Source: Gammaproteobacteria bacterium (lineage in GTDB: Bacteria > Pseudomonadota > Gammaproteobacteria > Arenicellales > Poriferihabitantaceae). Taken from it: 11,343 nucleotides of DNA. The notes below the pieces were generated by a model. That model saw nothing but the letters and a program-made list of their open reading frames with translations, searched no databases and had not been told where the DNA came from. Position numbers and translations under genes: made by a program. The stretch covers positions 1-11,343 of the forward strand of contig JAHRAW010000127.1 of assembly GCA_020027415.1 (NCBI GenBank). The letters run 5' to 3'. Shown piece by piece: positions 6,550-11,343 of this stretch (position 1 is its first letter; every line of letters starts with the position of its first letter).

Positions 6550-7671
6550 ATGGTCTCACGCGCACGCAGTGCACGCGGCGGCAAGGAGCGCAGTCGGCAG
6601 GCGAGTTGCCTCACGCAGTTAGTGCGCGCGCAAGTGTTGGCGATGCAGGCTTATCCAGTTCCGTCAGCCGCCGGTTTGCTGAAACTGGATGCCATGGAAA
6701 GCCCGGCCCCGTTTTCGGCGGAGTTAAAACAACAATGGCTAACGCGCCTCGGCGAAGTGGAAATCAATCGTTATCCGGACCCGCAATGCAAATCGGTAAA
6801 GCGCGCGCTGCGCGCCGCCTTCAAGATTCCCGCGGCGCATGCAATCGTGCTCGGCAATGGTTCGGACGAGTTGTTGCAAATGCTCGCCTTGTTGGTGGGC
6901 GGACCGGGGCGAGTCATGCTGGCGCCGACGCCGACTTTTTCCATGTATCCGTGCATCTCGGCAATCACCGCCAGCCAGTTTGTTGGCGTGCCGTTGCGCG
7001 CCGATTTCAGTTTGGACGGCGAGGCGTTGTTGGCGGCGATACGGCAACACCAACCCGCTTGCGTGTTGTTGGCGTATCCCAATAACCCCAGCGGAAATTG
7101 TTTTGATGAAGCGGTGATTGAACAAATTCTGGCGTCGGCGCCGGGGCTGGTGGTGTTGGACGAAGCCTATTTTGCGTTTTGTCGGCGCAGTTTTCTCGCC
7201 CACCTTGCGCAATTCCCGGACTTGTTGGTGCTGCGCACATTGTCAAAAAGCGGTTTGGCTGGTTTGCGCTTGGGGATGTTGCTCTGTCATCCGGATTGGG
7301 CGGCGCAACTGGAGAAGGTGCGGTTGCCGTACAACATCAATAGCCTGACTCAATGCAGCGTGCAGTTCTACCTTGAACACTACCGCGCCATGCAGCGACA
7401 AGCCGAGTATATCGTCGCGCAACGGCAAGCCGTGTTCGCGCGCCTGACCGACCAGCCCGGGTTGCGCGCCTATCCAAGCGAGGCGAATTTTATCTTGTTA
7501 AAACTGGAGCGGGATGCGGAGCAAGTTCATGCCCGTCTTCAACAGCACGGCGTGCTGATTAAAAATCTGCACCGCGCCGCCACGCCGCTGGAGAATTGTC
7601 TGCGCGTAACAATCGGCAGCGAAGCGGAGAACAACCGATTTCTTCAAGCGTTACGCCGTAGTTTGCAGTAG
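6550..7671 (+). CDS. hisC: Histidinol-phosphate aminotransferase HisC
   Basis: 373-residue PLP enzyme (fold-type I) moving an amino group from glutamate to imidazole-acetol phosphate in histidine synthesis. Motifs: substrate segment LLKLDAMESP, N178-N179 in YPNNPSGN, D204 and Y207 in VVLDEAYFAF, PLP lysine K233 in LRTLSKSGLAGLRLG, and LRVTIGSEAEN near the end. YPNNPSG replaces the more common NPNNPTG. ATG 6550 has GAAGG 5 nt upstream, but the first 22 residues are basic and not family-like; homology begins near LVRAQVLAMQAYPVP, so a later start is possible (ATG 6643 is the next candidate, though it would lose part of that). The gene ends 1 bp from the stop of the opposing ferredoxin gene, with no terminator between. 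Confidence 0.95.
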   Translation: MVSRARSARGGKERSRQASCLTQLVRAQVLAMQAYPVPSAAGLLKLDAMESPAPFSAELKQQWLTRLGEVEINRYPDPQCKSVKRALRAAFKIPAAHAIVLGNGSDELLQMLALLVGGPGRVMLAPTPTFSMYPCISAITASQFVGVPLRADFSLDGEALLAAIRQHQPACVLLAYPNNPSGNCFDEAVIEQILASAPGLVVLDEAYFAFCRRSFLAHLAQFPDLLVLRTLSKSGLAGLRLGMLLCHPDWAAQLEKVRLPYNINSLTQCSVQFYLEHYRAMQRQAEYIVAQRQAVFARLTDQPGLRAYPSEANFILLKLERDAEQVHARLQQHGVLIKNLHRAATPLENCLRVTIGSEAENNRFLQALRRSLQ

Positions 7672-7672
7672 T

Positions 7673-7954
7673 TCAAGCGCAATTTGTATCCGCGCCCGGC
7701 GCTTGCCGCTCGGCGCGCAAACGCTCATATTTAAGCAACAATTGATGGCGGGATTCGGCATGCGCCGGGTCCAACGGAATGCAGTCCACCGGGCAGACCT
7801 CAACGCACTGGCTGGTTTGGAAATGCCCCACGCATTCGGTGCACCGAGTCCAGTCAATTTGATAAATTTCCTCGCCCTGAAAAATGGCGTCGTTCGGACA
7901 CTCCGGCTCGCACACATCGCAATTGATGCATGCCTCGGTGATCAATAATGCCAT
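7673..7954 (-). CDS. yfhL: YfhL-type 2[4Fe-4S] ferredoxin
   Basis: 93-residue cytosolic electron carrier with two [4Fe-4S] clusters. The first motif is C9-xx-C12-xx-C15-xxx-C19-P; the second is C38-xx-C41-x8-C50-xxx-C54-P, with a further C58. The long gap between C41 and C50 and the C-terminal helical tail are marks of the Allochromatium vinosum / YfhL ferredoxins, which have very low potentials. The N-terminus MALLITEACINCD matches the family exactly, fixing the start at 7954; no good Shine-Dalgarno is seen. Its place next to coaD and rsmD is common in gammaproteobacteria. It is downstream in the rsmD-coaD run, separated from coaD by 90 bp of repeat-rich spacer. The physiological partner is unknown. 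Confidence 0.95.
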   Translation of the reverse strand: MALLITEACINCDVCEPECPNDAIFQGEEIYQIDWTRCTECVGHFQTSQCVEVCPVDCIPLDPAHAESRHQLLLKYERLRAERQAPGADTNCA

Positions 7955-8000
7955 GGGCGGTTTTCGCGGCGGCGTTGCGTATCGTTGCGCGAAGATAAAT

Positions 8001-8072
8001 TTGCGGGGCGCATTAAACTTGCGTTGCGCATTAAATTTACCTTGCTATTTGAATTTGCGTTGCAAAGCGCGG
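8001..8072. repeat. 18-bp degenerate tandem repeat at the coaD 3' end
   Basis: Four 18-bp units, best represented by TTGCGTTGCGCATTAAAT (8019-8036), run at 8001, 8019, 8037 and 8055. Units 1 and 2 differ at three positions; units 3 and 4 are degraded. The array fills half of the spacer between ferredoxin and coaD and continues into the last codons of coaD. Confidence 0.7.
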
Positions 8073-8524
8073 AGAACTTCCACATGAATGAAGGCACTGA
8101 CATCGCCGCCGTAGCGCGCGATTTCTTTCACTAAGGACGCCGAAACGAAGGTGTAGTTTTCCGCCGGGGCGAGAAACACGGTTTCCAGTTGCGGTTCCAG
8201 TCGGCGGTTCATGGAGGCGAGTTGGAATTCATACTCAAAATCCGACACCGCCCGCAGCCCGCGCAGAATCACCGAAGCCCCAGCCGCGCGCGCGAAGTCA
8301 ATCAACAGCCCGGAGAAACCGACCACTTCCACATTGTTCAGGTTCTGAAACGCGCGGTTCGCCAGTTCAATGCGCTCCGCCAACGAGAACAGGGGATTTT
8401 TTTCCGTATGATCGGCGATCGCCACCGTGATGCGGTCAAACATGCGCGCGGCGCGCTCCACCAAGTCGCTGTGACCGTTGGTGATGGGGTCAAATGTGCC
8501 CGGATAAACGGCGATTTTTTTCAT
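8045..8524 (-). CDS. coaD: Phosphopantetheine adenylyltransferase CoaD
   Basis: 159 residues, the same as E. coli CoaD. It transfers AMP from ATP to 4'-phosphopantetheine, giving dephospho-CoA, the penultimate step of CoA synthesis; usually a soluble hexamer. The nucleotidyltransferase motif YPGTFDPITNGH includes T10 and H18, which bind and position the ATP phosphates. ILRGLRAVSDFEYEFQLA covers the pantetheine- and ATP-binding region, and FVSASLVKEIA stands for the ISSSxVKE-type motif. ATG 8524 (MKKIAVYPGTFDP) fits the family start; it overlaps the rsmD stop as ATGA, so translation is probably coupled. The last residues (RKFK) are coded inside an 18-bp repeat array. Confidence 0.97.
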   Translation of the reverse strand: MKKIAVYPGTFDPITNGHSDLVERAARMFDRITVAIADHTEKNPLFSLAERIELANRAFQNLNNVEVVGFSGLLIDFARAAGASVILRGLRAVSDFEYEFQLASMNRRLEPQLETVFLAPAENYTFVSASLVKEIARYGGDVSAFIHVEVLRALQRKFK

Positions 8525-9078
8525 GTTTGAAGCAATGTTGATAACACCATACCACAACGTTTTTGCCGAAGGATATGCCAATCGGCGGGCATGGGCAGTC
8601 GCCCGTCGGCATGCTTAGATTCAATATACAGCAGCGCCGCGGGGTTGAAAAAATTTCGCTGTCGCAGCGTTTCACAAGTGCGCGCAATCGCGTGACTGCC
8701 GAACGGCGGATCCATAAATATAATATCAAAGCCGGCGGGGTATCTTTGCAGAAACTTCTCCACTGGCAGCGGAAAGATTTCGACGATATTTTCGGCGCGC
8801 AGCATTGCGCAATTCCAGCGCAGCAACTCGCAGACTCGCGAGTTGGCTTCCACCATTTTCACTTGCGCGGCGCCGCGCGAAGCGGCTTCAAAGCCGAGCG
8901 CGCCGCTGCCGGCGAATAAGTCCAGACACGATTTGAGGTGTAAATGATGCGGCAACCAGTTAAACAAGGTCTCGCGCACCGCATCCGCCGACGGGCGCAA
9001 GCCGGGCGCCTGCGCGCACCGCACGCGGCGACTTTTCCACTGCCCGCCGATGATGCGGATGTGACCGGGTGGTTTCAT
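8521..9078 (-). CDS. rsmD: RsmD, 16S rRNA (guanine-966-N2)-methyltransferase
   Basis: 185-residue class I SAM-dependent methyltransferase that makes m2G966 in 16S rRNA, on small-subunit assembly intermediates. The N-terminal HIRIIGGQWKSRRV and RPSADAVRETLFNWL are family signatures; the SAM loop is LDLFAGSGALG (52-62), and the catalytic motif is DPPF (123-126). ALLYIESKHAD matches the conserved late strand. Start ATG 9078 was preferred over ATG 9120 because family homology begins at once; no good ribosome site was found for either. It is the first gene of the leftward run rsmD-coaD-ferredoxin and diverges from ftsE, as in many gammaproteobacteria where ftsY would be the divergent neighbour. 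Confidence 0.95.
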   Translation of the reverse strand: MKPPGHIRIIGGQWKSRRVRCAQAPGLRPSADAVRETLFNWLPHHLHLKSCLDLFAGSGALGFEAASRGAAQVKMVEANSRVCELLRWNCAMLRAENIVEIFPLPVEKFLQRYPAGFDIIFMDPPFGSHAIARTCETLRQRNFFNPAALLYIESKHADGRLPMPADWHILRQKRCGMVLSTLLQT

Positions 9079-9288
9079 AATTGGTTTGCGGTATGCGCCT
9101 CGTGTTCGCGCGCCGGTCAAACAAAATTTTTGCTTGTTTTGCGCTCGGCGGCGTCCATGAATTGTTTATGCAATGATACGATACGAGGTTTTCACTTGGG
9201 CGGAAAAATGACCGCTTGCCAACTCTCAACTTCCCACCCTAAATAGAATGTCATGCCGCAGTCGCAAGCCGCCGCGTAGGTTGTCATC
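9079..9288. other. Divergent spacer between rsmD and ftsE
   Basis: 210 bp that must hold the promoters of both runs. It has AT-rich parts (9121-9140, 9160-9187), a GATAC-GATAC duplication at 9175-9184, and TTGCCA at 9216-9221 resembling a -35 box, but no well-spaced -10. TAGG at 9277-9280 is a plausible ftsE ribosome site 8 nt before ATG 9289. No coding sequence and no remnant of ftsY is visible. Confidence 0.5.
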
Positions 9289-9957
9289 ATGATTCGATTC
9301 AGCCAAGTTTTCAAACGCTATCCGAACGGCTTTGAGGCGTTGAAGAATGTTTCGTTTTATCTGCCGAGCGGCTCCATGACTTTTTTGACCGGGCATTCCG
9401 GCGCCGGCAAAAGCACATTGCTGAAACTAATCACCCGCAGCGAACTGGCGAGCAACGGGCAAGTGTTGGTGGATGAGCGCAACTTGTCGCGGCTGTGGCG
9501 GCATCAAATCGCCGCGCATCGCCGCGCCATCGGCAACGTTTTTCAAGAACACAAACTGCTGTATGACCGCACCATTGAAGACAATGTCGCGCTGCCGCTG
9601 GTGGTCGCCGGGCTGGAGTATAAGGAAATTGGTCGGCGGGTGCGCGCCGCGTTGGACAAGGTTGGCTTGCTCGCCAAAGCCAAATACTACCCGCGCCGAT
9701 TGTCCGGCGGCGAACAGCAACGGGTCGGCATTGCCCGCGCGGTAGTCGGACGCCCGCGCATTTTGTTAGCCGATGAACCGACCGGCAACCTGGACCCGCA
9801 ACTGAGCGACGAAATCATGCGCTTGTTTTTTATGTTTAGTCAGGTGGATGTCACAGTGCTGATTGCGACTCACGACTACCGTCATATTCGCGCCCACTCG
9901 GCGGCGGTGTTGGCGCTCAAAGAGGGGCGCTTGGTGGAGGACGAAGCGACGCCATGA
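9289..9957 (+). CDS. ftsE: Cell division ATP-binding protein FtsE
   Basis: 222-residue ABC ATPase, the usual FtsE length (E. coli 222). With FtsX it forms a type VII ABC complex at the division septum that controls periplasmic amidase activation and helps divisome assembly. Walker A is GHSGAGKST (35-43), the Q-loop lies in NVFQEHKLL, the signature is LSGGEQQRV, Walker B is ILLADEPTGNLD, and the H-loop is ATHDY. The N-terminus MIRFSQVFKRYPNGFEAL matches FtsE rather than LolD or MacB. The stop overlaps the ftsX start as ATGA. ftsY, which usually comes before ftsE in gammaproteobacteria, is not here. Confidence 0.97.
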   Translation: MIRFSQVFKRYPNGFEALKNVSFYLPSGSMTFLTGHSGAGKSTLLKLITRSELASNGQVLVDERNLSRLWRHQIAAHRRAIGNVFQEHKLLYDRTIEDNVALPLVVAGLEYKEIGRRVRAALDKVGLLAKAKYYPRRLSGGEQQRVGIARAVVGRPRILLADEPTGNLDPQLSDEIMRLFFMFSQVDVTVLIATHDYRHIRAHSAAVLALKEGRLVEDEATP

Positions 9958-10877
9958 CCTATCTTCTGCGACACCTGCAAGTGCTGTTTGATACGCTTGG
10001 GCGGATGTGGAAAGCCCCGTTGCCCACGCTGATGACGTTGACCATGTTAGGCATCGCCATGGCGTTGCCGTTGGTGCTGTATAAAATCGTGGACAGTCTG
10101 GCGGAGGTCGCCGGACAATGGCACGAGCGACCGCGCATATCGTTGTTTTTGAATTTTGCCAACGACCGCAACATGGACGAGCGGGCGATTGCGTTTGCCC
10201 GCAACTTGTTGCAAATGCCCGCCATTGACGATATTGAATACATTTCCCCCAGCGCGGCGCTCGCCGAATTCAAGCGCGTATCCGGGTTTGGGCTGGCCAT
10301 GGACAACCTGCCGGAAAACCCGTTGCCGCCGTTGTTGGCGGTGTATCCGTATCCGACCCAGGAACGTGCGCAGCTTGAACAACTATTCGCGCAGTTGGCG
10401 GCGATGCCGGAAGTCGCCAGCGCCAGCCTGGACCAAGCGTGGCTGCAACGATTAGCCGCCATCCTCGCTTTGTTTAAGCGCGGCGTGTGGATGTTGTCGG
10501 TGTTGATGGCGGTCGGGGTGATGCTAATTATCAGCAACACGGTGCGCTTAGGGGTGGTGAATCGCAGCGATGAAATAGAGATTATTGATCAAATCGGCGG
10601 CCCCCGCGCCTTCATTCGCCGACCGTTTCTCTATTTCGGGGCGTTGCATGGTTTGTTCGGTGCGCTCTTCGCCGCCGTCATCGGCCACGCCGGTTTATAC
10701 CTGTTGGGCAAACCGATTGCAACGCTGGCGGCGTTGTATGACAGCAGTTTCAAAATCGGCTGGTTTGATAGTACGGCGATTGCGGCGGTCGCGTTGTCAG
10801 CCGCGGCGCTGGGTTGGGTGGCTGCCAGAATCACGGTGGATTGGCGTTTACATCGCCTAATTCCGGTTGCTTCCTAA
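9954..10877 (+). CDS. ftsX: Cell division protein FtsX
   Basis: 307-residue inner-membrane partner of FtsE. Four hydrophobic segments lie near residues 24-46, 178-198, 225-251 and 274-294, with the large periplasmic domain between the first two (about 47-175); this is the FtsX topology. In the periplasm this loop recruits amidase activators such as EnvC. The conserved cytoplasmic stretch EIEIIDQIGGPRAFIRRPFL (about 207-226) corresponds to the family's EIEVMKLVGAT...IRRPFLYEG. The protein is shorter than E. coli FtsX (352), mainly because the cytoplasmic N-terminal tail is only about 20 residues. The start overlaps the ftsE stop. It converges on infA with 41 bp between; no terminator and no rpoH follows. 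Confidence 0.95.
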   Translation: MTYLLRHLQVLFDTLGRMWKAPLPTLMTLTMLGIAMALPLVLYKIVDSLAEVAGQWHERPRISLFLNFANDRNMDERAIAFARNLLQMPAIDDIEYISPSAALAEFKRVSGFGLAMDNLPENPLPPLLAVYPYPTQERAQLEQLFAQLAAMPEVASASLDQAWLQRLAAILALFKRGVWMLSVLMAVGVMLIISNTVRLGVVNRSDEIEIIDQIGGPRAFIRRPFLYFGALHGLFGALFAAVIGHAGLYLLGKPIATLAALYDSSFKIGWFDSTAIAAVALSAAALGWVAARITVDWRLHRLIPVAS

Positions 10878-10918
10878 GTGCGGCAACGAACCCATCGCAA
10901 CAAAACAATTGCAACGAT

Positions 10919-11137
10919 TCAGCGCGCCCGAAAGGTGATGCGTCCTTTGGTTAAATCATAGGGCGTGAGTTGCACCGTCACTTGGTCGCCGCGCAGAATG
11001 CGGATGTAGTGCTTGCGCATTTTGCCGGAGATATGAGCGGTAACTTGATGCCCGTTCTCCAGTTCCACGCGGAAGTTGGTGTTCGGCAAGGCCTCAATGA
11101 TCTTGCCTTCCATCTCAATGCTTTCTTCTTTTGCCAT
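10919..11137 (-). CDS. infA: Translation initiation factor IF-1
   Basis: 72 residues, the exact length of E. coli IF-1. This single OB-fold protein binds the 30S A site and works with IF-2 and IF-3 in start-codon selection. MAKEESIEMEGKIIEALPN, the HISGKMRKHYIRIL stretch and the TPYDLTKGRI ending are typical. ATG 11137 is set by the family N-terminus; there is no purine-rich ribosome site upstream (the leader ends in a C/A-rich run), which is notable. A strong promoter lies about 90 bp upstream. It is single-gene and converges with ftsX. Confidence 0.97.
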   Translation of the reverse strand: MAKEESIEMEGKIIEALPNTNFRVELENGHQVTAHISGKMRKHYIRILRGDQVTVQLTPYDLTKGRITFRAR

Positions 11138-11166
11138 GCGGTTTGGTGGTCATTTGGTTGGTGGGA

Positions 11167-11210
11167 GACTGATAGGAAATTAACCAGTCCGAAATAGCGA
11201 AAATCAGACT
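11167..11210 (-). promoter_or_regulatory. Two overlapping leader hairpins before infA
   Basis: On the - strand RNA, AGTCTGA (11210-11204) can pair with TCGGACT (11192-11186), 7 bp with one G-U and an 11-nt loop. GACTG (11189-11185) can instead pair with CAGTC (11171-11167). The pairs share 11186-11189, so they exclude each other. Function is unproven; AT-rich leaders can form such pairs by chance. Confidence 0.35.
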
Positions 11211-11224
11211 ATATCAATTGACGG

Positions 11225-11253
11225 ATTATATCGCTTCGTTAGGCAAATTGCAA
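11225..11253 (-). promoter_or_regulatory. Sigma-70 promoter of infA
   Basis: Read on the - strand: -35 TTGCAA (11253-11248), a 17-bp spacer, and a perfect -10 TATAAT (11230-11225). It gives a leader of about 80 nt before ATG 11137. This is the clearest promoter in the window. Confidence 0.75.
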
Positions 11254-11312
11254 ATCGCCGGCAAGCGCGATATCTGCTAATATCACTTGGTGTCTTCATT
11301 TGCAAATCCGCC
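11248..11312. repeat. Paired TTGCAAATC(C)GCC repeats upstream of infA
   Basis: TTGCAAATCGCC (11248-11259) and TTGCAAATCCGCC (11300-11312) lie in the same direction, 52 bp apart, about five helix turns. The first covers the infA -35 box; the second contains the palindrome ATTTGCAAAT (11298-11307). They could be sites for one DNA-binding protein. Confidence 0.4.
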
Positions 11313-11343
11313 ATTAAAATTTTTAATTTCAGCAAGCCCCAAC

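Noticed and set aside
8525..8581. Upstream extension of coaD
   Set aside because: It lies in rsmD in another frame; MKKIAVYPGTFDP at 8524 is the classic CoaD start and gives exactly 159 residues.
9216..9249. ftsE promoter from TTGCCA (9216-9221) and TAGAAT (9244-9249)
   Set aside because: Each box is good, but the 22-bp spacer is too long for a normal sigma-70 promoter.
10861..10918. Terminator between ftsX and infA from GTTGC/GCAAC pairs
   Set aside because: The stem is only 5 bp, with no T-run on either strand.

Overview
The window is 11,343 bp of GC-rich, densely coding bacterial chromosome. Leu is often TTG, Ala often GCG and Arg often CGC. The gene families and some local linkages suggest a gammaproteobacterium or a close relative: murA followed by his genes, rsmD divergent from ftsE-ftsX, and coaD beside a YfhL-type ferredoxin. 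Genus cannot be told. No tRNA, rRNA, CRISPR array, transposase or integrase is visible, and no stretch over 300 bp lacks a gene.

Block 1 (1-7671, all + strand) holds 3' part of a broken sufC copy, a four-helix cytochrome b561, an intact sufC, sufD, sufT, a Rieske [2Fe-2S] protein, murA, hisD and hisC. Spacing is mostly short, with an ATGA overlap at sufC/sufD. The first half is a SUF iron-sulfur cluster assembly locus. sufB is presumably left of the window. sufS and sufE/sufU are not here. The second half joins peptidoglycan synthesis (murA) to histidine synthesis (hisD, hisC) without the hisG that often sits between them.

Block 2 (7673-9078, - strand) is rsmD-coaD-ferredoxin: 16S rRNA methylation, coenzyme A synthesis and a 2[4Fe-4S] electron carrier. 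It converges on hisC with one base between the stop codons. Block 3 (9289-10877, + strand) is ftsE-ftsX, the division ABC system, without its usual neighbours ftsY and rpoH. Block 4 (10919-11137, - strand) is infA (IF-1), read from the best promoter in the window (TTGCAA-17-TATAAT).

Most genes are housekeeping. Three features stand out. First, a 99-bp direct repeat of sufC flanks the cytochrome b561 gene, leaving a truncated sufC upstream and a whole one downstream. Second, short degenerate tandem repeats (15, 18, 6 and 9 bp units) occur at gene ends, in spacers and in one N-terminal coding region. Third, several expected operon partners (sufS, hisG, ftsY, rpoH) are missing, which suggests a rearranged genome. 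I found no convincing new defence or mobile system; the sufC duplication around cytochrome b561 is the best lead.
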